In this document: in pieces, positions 42,301 through 51,369 of the stretch | How positions within the stretch are numbered: the stretch's first letter is position 1 | Layout: each line of letters begins with the position of its first letter | Source of the DNA: Hymenobacter caeli | GTDB taxonomy: Bacteria; Bacteroidota; Bacteroidia; Cytophagales; Hymenobacteraceae | Assembly: GCF_013294115.1 (NCBI RefSeq) | Contig: NZ_JABSNP010000020.1 | Location: 1 to 64,000 of the forward strand | Length of the DNA stretch: 64,000 nucleotides | Direction of reading: 5' to 3' | Position numbers and translations under genes: made by a program | The notes under the pieces: generated by a model | The model's input: the letters and a program-made list of their open reading frames with translations, nothing else | Told to the model about the DNA's origin: nothing | Databases searched by the model: none

Positions 42301-43072
42301 GGGCCCCGGGGGCCAGGTCGTAAATAAGCTGGCACATGGCCCGGCCCTCGTCGGTGCCCTCGCCGTCGCCCAGGTCGCTGAGCACCTGCACGCCGGCCGC
42401 CGGCAAGTCGTTCGAGGCCATGTCGTTGGCCGCGCCCTTCAGCGAGTTGTACGAGTCGCTGAGTATACCCATCCGCACGCCCGCCCCGGTGAGGGCCTTG
42501 GGGCGGGTGGCGCGGGTGCGGGCGGCTTCCAGCACGTAGTCGGCCTGGGTGGTCACGCGGCCGGTGCGCGTCACGGGCCGCCACGCGGGCAGCACGCCCA
42601 GCAGGCCCTGGGCCGCCAGGGCCTCCAGGCCGCCCGCGCCGGGGGCCAGCTGGGCCACCGGCAGCATGCCGTCCACAAAGTGCAAATCGGGCCGGCTGGC
42701 CACCACCACGAAGCCCCGCGCCTGCAACGCCGGCAGTAGCGCCGCCACGTCGTTGGCCGTGATGTGGACCAGCACGGCGGCCCCGTCCTTGCTCAGGCGC
42801 AGCTGCGGGTGGGCGGCTTGCAGGTTGGCGGGGGTGCTGCCGCGGCCGCTGGCCGTGGCCGCCCGGTACACTTGCTGCAGCTCGGGGCCGAAGCGCGAGT
42901 TGGGGTCGGTGCGCTGGTAAGGGGTGAAAGTTTTGGCCGTGCGCGGGGCCGGAGGCGGGAGGCGGAACGGTGTGCCTTGCTCGGTTTGGGCGCGGGCCCC
43001 CAGGGCCCCGGCCGCCCACACCAGGCCCGCCAATGCCGCCCGGCCGAGGTTGGTAACGTGTCGGAATCGCAT
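39341..43072 (-). CDS. Subtilase-like secreted protein with PKD domains and T9SS tail
   Basis: 1243 residues from the ATG at 43070-43072; signal peptide 1-29 (LAGLVWAAGALGARAQ). The S8-like domain holds VRMGILSDSYNS (Asp about 206) and the Ser motif GTSAAAPDAAAVAALLL (about 554). Where HG(T/H) with the catalytic His is expected there is GEGTDEGRAMCQL (about 238-250). After it come two PKD domains (TAWAWTFAGGTPATATNPNPTVSYNAPGRF; YAWSFPGGSPATA), a lectin/MAM-like segment, and a C-terminal T9SS type A tail (LEAWPNPTAAGTALHVRLP ... APGLYNVVYS). Secreted and cell-surface attached through type IX secretion. Activity uncertain because of the missing His motif. Confidence 0.88.
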   Translation of the reverse strand: MRFRHVTNLGRAALAGLVWAAGALGARAQTEQGTPFRLPPPAPRTAKTFTPYQRTDPNSRFGPELQQVYRAATASGRGSTPANLQAAHPQLRLSKDGAAVLVHITANDVAALLPALQARGFVVVASRPDLHFVDGMLPVAQLAPGAGGLEALAAQGLLGVLPAWRPVTRTGRVTTQADYVLEAARTRATRPKALTGAGVRMGILSDSYNSLKGAANDMASNDLPAAGVQVLSDLGDGEGTDEGRAMCQLIYDLAPGAPLVFSTAYNTEADFAQHIIDLADPAKGNCKIIVDDIAYFAEPYFQDGVVAQAITQVTSQRGVTYFSSAGNNADQSYENNAPAFVVGAKNLARLNFNNAGGTDVAQRFSVPAGTDMTVALQWSDPFYTTAGVRTDLDAYIISSRGDTVDVSNSNNTGARGNQAPVEITGFTNDTTQTHTTLFDLVIVRRANTANPARIKYIALSDGQPTEWLTHSGTVVGHAAAAAANAVAAVAYFDPGTVDSYSSKGSPTILFNPNGTALAAPVTRPKPDFTSVDGGNTTFFGQDAEGDNLPNFFGTSAAAPDAAAVAALLLQSEPTLTPAQVAARLAATARPVGGQTGFSTLTGAGLIDAFTAVYGFPVAVTPPAVEDLEKRALPVSWTVNSTKAGRVQVATGTGAASGTSYLLMDNAFSATTAYQGLNEAVWYAKNTPGQDLLLTFRQRKFTAETDNVLPTQFTGSSNGDGVALSVDGGTTWYRLVSLTGTGSTTTFKTQSVNLTQFATANNLTLGTDVRVKFQQYGSRPSDATLASSRGGMAFDDIAFTSATPAPVPLYTSTQPLVGCPGLVVAFRDSSLFRPTAWAWTFAGGTPATATNPNPTVSYNAPGRFAVTLQVSNANGTATRVDTGYVVVYGRAPQATAVASRARICPGGQVAFTSQTAFCPGTYAWSFPGGSPATANTAAATVTYAAAGIYTATLTVANAYGSTTSTVSIEVTAGSGLPFAETFDASTSLPAGWAVINPDGQFAWTLADGLIGRSGAGTRAARAPFAPDAHVGERDVLQTPPLNLSTAQPTLRFDLAYAPIIPAAAGPDSLVVQVVDACTLAVLGRPYAKGATGSLGTAAAQNTYFVPSAASQWRQELVDLTPYAGKNVLLRFAGYNGYGNYLYVDNVNVGNQLLSLTSAAAAAGLEAWPNPTAAGTALHVRLPAQSGGGRLRLVDELGRTVWQAELTAAAASTEQLLTTPVAPGLYNVVYSPLNGVPAARRILIQ

Positions 43073-43267
43073 AGAATGGAATGAAGAAACGATAAGATTT
43101 AGGTAGGATGCGGACTGGGCCGGGACCCGGCCAATTAACTTCAGCAAAGTACTAAGAATAACGCCAGCCGCGGGCATTTACCGACCAACGCCGCCCCCTC
43201 ATCGACCGGTACGGCCCGGCCGAACTTTTTGCCCGGCCCCGGGTTTTTGCCCCCATCCGGCGCGGCG

Positions 43268-43275
43268 TATCTTTG
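43268..43275 (+). promoter_or_regulatory. -7 promoter box upstream of the bacilliredoxin gene
   Basis: TATCTTTG, full consensus, 43 bases before the ATG at 43319. Confidence 0.65.
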
Positions 43276-43318
43276 CTGAGCGCCGCGTGCGCTTCATTGG
43301 TTTTAAATCTTCCCGATT

Positions 43319-43741
43319 ATGGCAGTTTACCCCGAATACATGGTGGCCCCCATCCGCCAGGACCTCACCGATGTGGGCTTTGAGCAACTCATGACCCCGG
43401 CCGAAGTCGATGCTTCGCTGGCCGGGACCGAAGGCACCGTGCTGGTGGCCGTGAACTCGGTGTGCGGCTGCGCCGCCTCCAAGGCCCGCCCCGCCCTGAA
43501 AATGGCCCTCGCCAGCGCCGACAAAAAGCCCGGCAAGCTCGTGACCGTGTTCGCCGGCATGGAAACCGACGCCGTGGCCAAAATGCGCGAGCACCTGCTG
43601 CCCTACCCGCCCTCGTCGCCCTGCATCGGCCTGTTCAAAGACGGCGAATTGGTGCACATGATCGAACGCTACCACATCGAAGGCAACGACCTGATGCGCA
43701 TCGTCAACAACCTGCAAGGCGCGTTCGAGGAGTACTGCTAG
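43319..43741 (+). CDS. Bacilliredoxin (BrxA/BrxB family)
   Basis: 140 residues, thioredoxin fold. The family motif VNSVCGCAASKARPAL (about 41-56) contains the CGC active site. The rest (VFAGMETDAVAKMREHLLPYPPSSPCIGLFKDGELVHMIERYHIEGND) matches BrxA/YphP. The protein removes bacillithiol from oxidised proteins in species that make it. A strong terminator follows. Confidence 0.93.
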   Translation: MAVYPEYMVAPIRQDLTDVGFEQLMTPAEVDASLAGTEGTVLVAVNSVCGCAASKARPALKMALASADKKPGKLVTVFAGMETDAVAKMREHLLPYPPSSPCIGLFKDGELVHMIERYHIEGNDLMRIVNNLQGAFEEYC

Positions 43742-43791
43742 GGGCCAACCATTGCCGCTAATCACTGGGGCAATGCTGCTCACAATTGTTT

Positions 43792-43826
43792 AAAAAGCCC
43801 CGCACCCGTTGGTGCGGGGCTTTTTT
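43792..43826. terminator. Strong bidirectional terminator after bacilliredoxin
   Basis: AAAAAGCCCCGCACC pairs perfectly with GGTGCGGGGCTTTTT around CGTT. Confidence 0.92.
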
Positions 43827-43840
43827 ACGTCAGGTTTTTT

Positions 43841-43859
43841 ATTTGGAAAAATTCTAAAT
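43841..43859. promoter_or_regulatory. Upstream palindromic operator of the TonB-receptor operon
   Basis: ATTTGGAAAAATTCTAAAT: seven-base arms around five bases, one mismatch. Same architecture as the site at 43900-43918. It lies just before the -33 box (TTG 43865-43867). Confidence 0.6.
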
Positions 43860-43886
43860 AGAACTTGCCTACCCGATGCGCTTCCT

Positions 43887-43894
43887 TATCTTTG
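43887..43894 (+). promoter_or_regulatory. -7 box of the TonB-receptor promoter
   Basis: TATCTTTG with a TTG at 43865-43867, spacing 19, matching the Bacteroidota -33/-7 promoter. The two palindromes bracket it. Confidence 0.65.
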
Positions 43895-43899
43895 CTACT

Positions 43900-43918
43900 G
43901 TTTAGAATAAGTCTAAAC
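43900..43918. promoter_or_regulatory. Downstream palindromic operator over the start site
   Basis: GTTTAGAATAAGTCTAAAC: perfect seven-base arms around five bases. It starts 6 bases after the -7 box, so a bound protein would block RNA polymerase. The TTTAGA...TCTAAA form resembles metal-regulator sites reported upstream of iron-uptake genes in Bacteroidota. Confidence 0.65.
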
Positions 43919-44004
43919 AATAAAAGCCTCGCTGCGGGGCCCCGGCGCGGTGCCGGGCCCGGTGCGACTAAGGCAAGCAGAGCACGACCAGCGGGTTGAC
44001 ACGC

Positions 44005-46440
44005 ATGAACTATTGGAAAAACATGGGCCTGGCCGCGGCGCTGGCCGTGGGCACGGTGGCAGCGGCGCAGGCGCAGCAAGGGGCCATTCGCGGGCGCGTC
44101 ACGACTTCGGACGGGGCCCCGGCGGAAGCCGTGACGGTGGGCCTGAAGGGGCAGGGCCAGGGGGCCATCACCGACGAGCAGGGCCGCTACGGGCTGGAGC
44201 GCGTGCGCGACGGCTCCTACACGCTGGTGGTGTCGGCCCTGGGCCTGCAAACGGCCGAGCGCCCGGTGACGGTGCGCGGCGGCCAGGCCGCGGCGGTGGA
44301 TTTTGTGCTGACCGAAAACGCCGCCCAGCTGGCCGAAGTGGTGGTGCGGGCCAACCGCGTGAACCGCTTCGCCCGCAAAGCGTCGGACTACGTGGGCAAA
44401 ATGCCGCTCACCAACCTCGAAAACCCGCAGGTGTACGCCACCGTGGGCAAGGAAGTGCTGGCCGAGCAGCTGGTGTACACCGTGGACGACGCCCTGCGCA
44501 ACGCCCCCGGCGTGCAGCGCATGTGGGAGGCCACGGGCCGCGCCGGCGACGGCGGCGGCTACTACAACAGCCGGGGCTTCGTGCTGCAAAGCCGGCTGCG
44601 CAACGGCATCGCCGGCAACGTAACCAGCGACATCGACGCCAGCAACCTGGAGAAGCTCGAAGTCATCAAGGGGCCCTCGGCCACGCTCTTCGGCAGCGCC
44701 CTCACCTCGTACGGCGGCCTGCTGAACCGCGTGACCAAGAAACCCAACGAAACGTTTGGGGGCGAGGTGGCGGTGGCCGGCGGCAGCTACGGCTTCCACC
44801 GCGTGAGCGCCGACGTGAACGCACCGCTCAACGCGGCCAAAACCCTGGCCTTCCGCCTGAACACGGCTTACAACTACGAAGACAGCTTCCAGAACCAGGG
44901 CTACCCCGGCTTCACCAAGAACCTGTCCATTGCCCCGAGCCTGCAGTTCCGGCCCAACGACCGGCTGACCATCAACCTCGACGCCGAGGTTTTCCGGGGC
45001 TCGAACGTGGGCAAGCAGCTCATTTTCTTCTACTTCCCGTCGGCGCAGCTCGGTGCCACGCGGGCCGACGAGCTGCCGGTGGACTACCGCCAGTCGTACA
45101 CGGGCGACGGGCTGACGCAGCAGTCGCACAGCACCAACTTCTTCGGGCAGGTGCACTACCGCCTCTCGCCCAGCTTCACGTCGTCCACCAACCTGAGCAC
45201 CAGCCGCAGCTACTCCAACGGCTTCGGGCCCTACTTCTACCTGGTGCCCGACGCCGTGGCCACCGGCGACGCGGCGGCCCCCGCCGGGGCCCACTACCTG
45301 GCCCGCGCCGACCAATCGACGGGCAACAGCACCTTGCAGGCCTACGAGGTGCAGCAGTTATTCAACGGCGATTTTCGGGTGGGCAGCCTGCGCAACCGCG
45401 TGGTGCTGGGCCTCGATTTCCTGCGCCTCGACTCGAACATCAGCTTCTTCGGCGGCGGCTTCGACGTGGTGAAGCTGGGCCTGCCCGGCGACGCCTACCG
45501 CACCTTCACGGGGGCCGCCGTGCGTGCCGCCTACGCCAAAACCCCGCCCGGCACCTACCCAATCACGACGAAGACGAACACGTACAGCGCCTTCGCGTCG
45601 GACGTGCTGAACCTGACCGACCGGCTGAGCGTGCTGGCCGCGCTGCGCCTCGACCGCTTCGACAACCAGGGCGGCGTGCTGTACGTGCCGGTGGACGCGT
45701 ACCAGCAAACGGCGCTGTCGCCCAAATTCGGCGTGGTGTACCAGCCGGTGCAGGACCGGGTGGCCCTGTTCGCCAACTACCAGAACAGCTTCACCAACCT
45801 GAACTCGTTCCAGGACACGGAAGGCAACGTGGTGCGGGCCAAGCCCGAGCACGCCAACCAGGCCGAGGCCGGCGTGAAGCTCGACGCGGCCGGGGGCCGG
45901 CTCAGCGCCACCGTGAGCTACTACGACATCCGGGTGAAGGACCTGTTGCGCAGCACGCCCACCCTGGCCCTGAACACGGCCCAGACCCAGAACGGCACCC
46001 AGCGCAGCCGGGGCGTGGAGGTGAACGTAATTGCCAACCCCGTGCGGGGCGTGAACGTGGTGGCCGGCTTCGCCTACAACGACTCCAAGTTCACCAACTC
46101 CAGCCCCGACGTGGACGGCCTGCGGCCCAACACGGCGTCGTCGCCGTACCTGGCCAACCTGTGGCTGAGCTACCGCGTGGCCACCGGCCGGGCCCGGGGA
46201 CTGGGCGCGGGCTTCGGCGGCAACTACGCCAGCGACAACAAAATTCAGAACACGACCACCAACGTGTTCATCTTGCCCCAGTACACGGTGCTGAACGCCA
46301 GCCTGTTCTACGACCAGCCCAAGTACCGCCTGGGGGTGAAGATGGACAACCTCACCGATAAGCACTACTGGACGGGCTACACCACCATGAACGCGCAGAA
46401 GCTGCGCAGCGTGGTGGGCAGCGTGGCCTATAAGTTCTAA
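44005..46440 (+). CDS. TonB-dependent receptor, probable siderophore type
   Basis: 811 residues from the ATG at 44005. Signal peptide about 1-24 (GLAAALAVGTVAAAQAQ). The N-terminal carboxypeptidase-regulatory-like domain (QQGAIRGRVTTSDGAPAEAVTV, about 25-100) is followed by the plug (YTVDDALRNAPGVQRMW, GGGYYNSRGFVLQSRLRNG, VIKGPSATLFGSALTSYGGLLN) and a 22-strand barrel ending SVVGSVAYKF. Plug and barrel resemble FhuA-like ferric siderophore receptors. Controlled by the two palindromes upstream and followed by a PepSY membrane protein, both fitting iron uptake. The ligand is unknown. Confidence 0.93.
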   Translation: MNYWKNMGLAAALAVGTVAAAQAQQGAIRGRVTTSDGAPAEAVTVGLKGQGQGAITDEQGRYGLERVRDGSYTLVVSALGLQTAERPVTVRGGQAAAVDFVLTENAAQLAEVVVRANRVNRFARKASDYVGKMPLTNLENPQVYATVGKEVLAEQLVYTVDDALRNAPGVQRMWEATGRAGDGGGYYNSRGFVLQSRLRNGIAGNVTSDIDASNLEKLEVIKGPSATLFGSALTSYGGLLNRVTKKPNETFGGEVAVAGGSYGFHRVSADVNAPLNAAKTLAFRLNTAYNYEDSFQNQGYPGFTKNLSIAPSLQFRPNDRLTINLDAEVFRGSNVGKQLIFFYFPSAQLGATRADELPVDYRQSYTGDGLTQQSHSTNFFGQVHYRLSPSFTSSTNLSTSRSYSNGFGPYFYLVPDAVATGDAAAPAGAHYLARADQSTGNSTLQAYEVQQLFNGDFRVGSLRNRVVLGLDFLRLDSNISFFGGGFDVVKLGLPGDAYRTFTGAAVRAAYAKTPPGTYPITTKTNTYSAFASDVLNLTDRLSVLAALRLDRFDNQGGVLYVPVDAYQQTALSPKFGVVYQPVQDRVALFANYQNSFTNLNSFQDTEGNVVRAKPEHANQAEAGVKLDAAGGRLSATVSYYDIRVKDLLRSTPTLALNTAQTQNGTQRSRGVEVNVIANPVRGVNVVAGFAYNDSKFTNSSPDVDGLRPNTASSPYLANLWLSYRVATGRARGLGAGFGGNYASDNKIQNTTTNVFILPQYTVLNASLFYDQPKYRLGVKMDNLTDKHYWTGYTTMNAQKLRSVVGSVAYKF

Positions 46441-46454
46441 CGCTACGTTGCTGG

Positions 46455-46510
46455 TCTTTAGCTTTCGTCCCAACAAAAAGCTAATAGCCAACAGCTATTA
46501 GCCAACAGCC
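46455..46510. repeat. Short inverted repeat of TAGC/GCTA words between TonB receptor and PepSY genes
   Basis: GGTCTTTAGCTTT pairs loosely with AAAAAGCTAATAGCC, then CAACAGCTATTAGCCAACAGC follows in two partly direct copies. It resembles the repeats at 20405-20557 and 58290-58325. The two genes are probably still one operon since no T-run follows. Confidence 0.55.
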
Positions 46511-46519
46511 AAACACAAA

Positions 46520-47671
46520 ATGACCCTTAAAAAAGCCGTCGGCCAACTTCACCTCTGGCTCGGCCTCGCGTCGGGGCTGGTGGTGTTCGTCGTGAGCTTG
46601 ACGGGGGCCATTTACGTGTTTCAGGACGAGATTCGCGACGCCACCGAACCGTGGCGCTGGGCCGCCGCGCCGGCCGCCGGGGCCCCGCTGCCGCCCGCGC
46701 GGCTGCAAGCGGCCGTGGTGGCGCGGCACCCGGGGGCCCAGCCGTCGTGGACGGCCTACTACGGGCCCGGCCGCGCGGCCACGGTGGCCTTCGCCGACCG
46801 GGCCGGGGCCCAGTACCTGGCAGCCTTGAACCCTTATACCGGGCAGGTGCTGCACGAGCAAAACCTGCGGCGCGACTTTTTCACCATTGTGGAGGCCATC
46901 CACACGTCGTTGCTGCTGCCGCCGCCGGTGGGCGGGTGGGCGGTGGGCGTGGCCATCGCCATCTTTTTGGTGCTGCTGGGCACGGGGCTGGTGCTGTGGT
47001 GGCCCAAGCGCCGGCACGAGCGGCTGCAGCGCCTGCGCGTGAAGTGGGGAGCGCCGTGGCGGCGGCGCAACTACGACCTGCACCAGGTGGTCGGCTTCTA
47101 CGTGGCCGCGGGGGCGTTCGTCGTCGCGCTCACGGGCCTGTTCATCAGCTTTGGCGCGTGGCAGCAGGCGGCCAGCACCCTGGCCAACGCCGGCCGCCAC
47201 TACCCCCTCGAAGAAATTCCGCCCCGCCCCGCCCCGCTGGCGGCGGCCGGGGCCCCGTCCCAGCCGCTGCTCGATGCGGTGTACCGGCAGGTGCGGCAGC
47301 GCTCGCCCACGGCCGACATGGTGCTCATCGGCCCGGTGGCGGGGCCCCGCGAACCCGTGTACTGCTTGGCCTACCAGCGGGCGCTGCACTACTACCACCG
47401 CGACGAGTTCTACTTCCACCCCGTGTCGGGCCGGCTGCTGCGGGCCCTGCCCCACGCGGGCAAAAGCGCCGGCAAAAAGCTCGGCGACCTCAACTACGAC
47501 CTGCACACCGGCCAGCTGCTGGGCCTGGGCGGCAAAATCGTGGCGCTGCTGGTCAGCCTGATTTGCGCCAGCCTGCCCGTCACCGGCACGCTGCTGTGGT
47601 GGGGCCGCCGCCACAAGGCCCGCCCGCGGCCCGCCGCCCGGGGCGCGGCCGTACCGGTTCCGGCCCGCTAA
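46520..47671 (+). CDS. PepSY-domain membrane protein (iron-uptake associated)
   Basis: 383 residues. First membrane helix with His in VGQLHLWLGLASGLVVFVVSLTGAIYVFQDEI (7-38), then a PepSY-type periplasmic region (ATVAFADRAGAQYLAALNPYTGQVL), three more helices (VGVAIAIFLVLLGTGLVLWW; VVGFYVAAGAFVVALTGLFISF; IVALLVSLICASLPVTGTLLWWGRR), and His residues in helices (NYDLHQVVGF, DLHTGQL). Such proteins are thought to reduce ferric siderophores at the inner membrane. Co-directional with and 79 bases after the TonB receptor. Confidence 0.9.
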   Translation: MTLKKAVGQLHLWLGLASGLVVFVVSLTGAIYVFQDEIRDATEPWRWAAAPAAGAPLPPARLQAAVVARHPGAQPSWTAYYGPGRAATVAFADRAGAQYLAALNPYTGQVLHEQNLRRDFFTIVEAIHTSLLLPPPVGGWAVGVAIAIFLVLLGTGLVLWWPKRRHERLQRLRVKWGAPWRRRNYDLHQVVGFYVAAGAFVVALTGLFISFGAWQQAASTLANAGRHYPLEEIPPRPAPLAAAGAPSQPLLDAVYRQVRQRSPTADMVLIGPVAGPREPVYCLAYQRALHYYHRDEFYFHPVSGRLLRALPHAGKSAGKKLGDLNYDLHTGQLLGLGGKIVALLVSLICASLPVTGTLLWWGRRHKARPRPAARGAAVPVPAR

Positions 47672-47695
47672 CCCATTATTTTCAGGGTAATTCTC

Positions 47696-48067
47696 ATGGC
47701 GAAGTTCTTGCACCACAACGCGTTTGGCTACTGTGTGCGCTGCCCGCGCACCGGCTACCTGCACCTGTGCTTTGGCCCGGTGGCCATGGCCCTCACGCCG
47801 GTCGAGTTTGCCGGCTTTCGCGAGTCGGTGGCGGCCACGGCCTACCAGGTGGCCCAGCACCCCGTAGCCGACGCCGGGGCCCGCTGCGTGGCCCTGCGCA
47901 CCCCCGCCGAGCGCCTGGCCCTGGTGTTCACCCGCGCCGAGCTGGCCCAGCTGCAAGAGCTGGTGGAGATGACGGCTTTGCTGCTCGAAACCGAAACGCT
48001 GCTCGGCGGGCCCCCGCCCGCCGGCTACTGCGCCGGCTGCCCCAGGGGCGGCGGCGACCCCCAATAG
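47696..48067 (+). CDS. DUF6686-like protein
   Basis: 123 residues, cytoplasmic, no signal. The start FLHHNAFGYCVRCPRTGYLHLCFGPVAMAL has a CxxC and further Cys; the end YCAGCPRGG has another CxxC. A four-Cys arrangement suggests metal binding. This small protein often follows TonB-receptor/PepSY genes in Bacteroidota and I believe it is the DUF6686 family, from memory of similar proteins. It sits 24 bases after the PepSY gene, so it belongs to the same operon. Confidence 0.7.
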   Translation: MAKFLHHNAFGYCVRCPRTGYLHLCFGPVAMALTPVEFAGFRESVAATAYQVAQHPVADAGARCVALRTPAERLALVFTRAELAQLQELVEMTALLLETETLLGGPPPAGYCAGCPRGGGDPQ

Positions 48068-48071
48068 GCCG

Positions 48072-48500
48072 CTACTTGCCGGGCTCCGACAGGGCAATGA
48101 CGACGGCCCCGCCCACCATCAGGGCGGCCCCCAAGGCCACCTGCCAGTTCAGCTTTTCTTTGAGGAACACGGCCGCTAGCACGATGGCAAACACCAGCGA
48201 CACCTTGTCGAGCGGCGACACCCGCGAGGCGTCGCCCAGCGACAGCGCCCGGAACGAAAGCAGCGACGACACGCCCGTGAGCACGCCCGCGGCCAGCAGA
48301 AGCAGCCAGGTTTTGCGCTCAATGCGCCCAATTTCGGGCCACAGGCCCTGCCACGCCACCGCGCTCCACGCCACCACAATTATCAGCACCGACTGCACGG
48401 CGAAGGCCAGGCTCGGCGGCACATTCTTGATGCCCGCTTTGGATAAAACGACCACAACAGCCGTGACCAGCGCCGCCAGCAAAGAAAATACTATCCACAC
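48072..48500 (-). CDS. Half-size EamA/DMT-family transporter
   Basis: 142 residues; GTG start at 48498-48500. Four to five membrane helices (MWIVFSLLAALVTAVVVVLS, LAFAVQSVLIIVVAWSAVAW, WLLLLAAGVLTGVSSLLSF, LVFAIVLAAVFLKEKL, VALGAALMVGGAVVIAL). The length matches the small single-repeat EamA group. The start codon lies 4 bases from the left inverted repeat of the GxxExxY cassette, so its natural promoter and RBS may have been displaced. Convergent with the DUF6686-like gene, 4 bases apart. Substrate unknown. Confidence 0.82.
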   Translation of the reverse strand: MWIVFSLLAALVTAVVVVLSKAGIKNVPPSLAFAVQSVLIIVVAWSAVAWQGLWPEIGRIERKTWLLLLAAGVLTGVSSLLSFRALSLGDASRVSPLDKVSLVFAIVLAAVFLKEKLNWQVALGAALMVGGAVVIALSEPGK

Positions 48501-48503
48501 AAG

Positions 48504-49042
48504 ACCACAGATTTAACGGATTTTTTTGGGGTTTCGCGCCTTTTTTTACCTGGCCTCTTATTACTTGGCGGCTTTTACGAATCGTTTGAATTCCAGGCTG
48601 GGGGTGCCGAAATTTATTAACAGGGCAACCGGGATTTTGAATACTTCAAGGTAGTTGATAAGCTGGGCATGGTACGCAGGCAATATGCAGGAGGCGGCCT
48701 TTATTTCAACAACTACCCGCCCATCAACAAAAAAATCGACCCTGCGGGAGCCGAATTTCTCGTCTTCGCAGTAAACGGGCAACTCAATCTCTCGCTCCGC
48801 CCGCAATTCTTGTTTAAATAGTTCGGTGGCCAACGAACGCTGGTAAACGACCTCTAAAAACCCACGCCCTAATTTGCGATGCACCGTCATCGCGCAACCA
48901 ATTATCTTGTGCGTCAGCTCGTTGTATTCCGCCAAATCAACCAACTGCGTCATAAATAATCAAAAAAGTACACCCCGATCATACAGGAGTGGACCCGCAA
49001 AAAAATCCGTTAAATCCGTTAAAAATCCGTTGAATCGGTGGT
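48504..49042. mobile_element. 539-base cassette with inverted repeats carrying a GxxExxY gene
   Basis: The left end (48504-48527) reads ACCACAGATTTAACGGATT then T-run; the right end (48999-49042), on the other strand, reads ACCACCGATTCAACGGATT, a further ACGGATTTAACGGATT, then T-run. They form imperfect terminal inverted repeats of about 24 bases. The cassette abuts the EamA start on the left and ends 2 bases before the recQ stop on the right. The only gene inside is GxxExxY; there is no transposase. Mobility is inferred from structure. Confidence 0.6.
48561..48953 (-). CDS. GxxExxY protein (PD-(D/E)XK nuclease fold)
   Basis: 130 residues. Name-giving motif GFLEVVY at 32-38 (in HRKLGRGFLEVVYQRSL). 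The nuclease core follows: RRVDFFVDGRVVVEIKA (about 70-86) with Asp and the E-x-K pair, so catalytic residues are intact. The fold is PDDEXK_3; the cellular role of the family is unknown. It is the only gene in the 539-base inverted-repeat cassette and lies convergent to nothing; the recQ gene upstream is co-directional. Base use is more AT-rich than in recQ. Confidence 0.9.
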   Translation of the reverse strand: MTQLVDLAEYNELTHKIIGCAMTVHRKLGRGFLEVVYQRSLATELFKQELRAEREIELPVYCEDEKFGSRRVDFFVDGRVVVEIKAASCILPAYHAQLINYLEVFKIPVALLINFGTPSLEFKRFVKAAK

Positions 49043-49044
49043 CC

Positions 49045-51252
<2,208 letters not shown>

Positions 51253-51348
51253 AGCGTAATTTAGGGCAGGTGAATTGGTGAGAGTGGGGCGCTGGTAACG
51301 AAGATAAGCACCAGCGCTTCTTAAAGGCCGATTTTGTTCATTTTAAGG

Positions 51349-51356
51349 TAATTTTG
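51349..51356 (+). promoter_or_regulatory. -7 promoter box upstream of kdsD
   Basis: TAATTTTG, full consensus, 13 bases before the GTG start at 51370. Confidence 0.55.
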
Positions 51357-51369
51357 AATAAAAAACTGC

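Noticed and set aside
39470..42739. Long plus-strand open frame (over 1000 codons) opposite the subtilase-like gene
   Set aside because: It is a shadow caused by high GC and codon bias of the minus-strand gene; the translation is His/Gly/Arg-rich low complexity with no domain.
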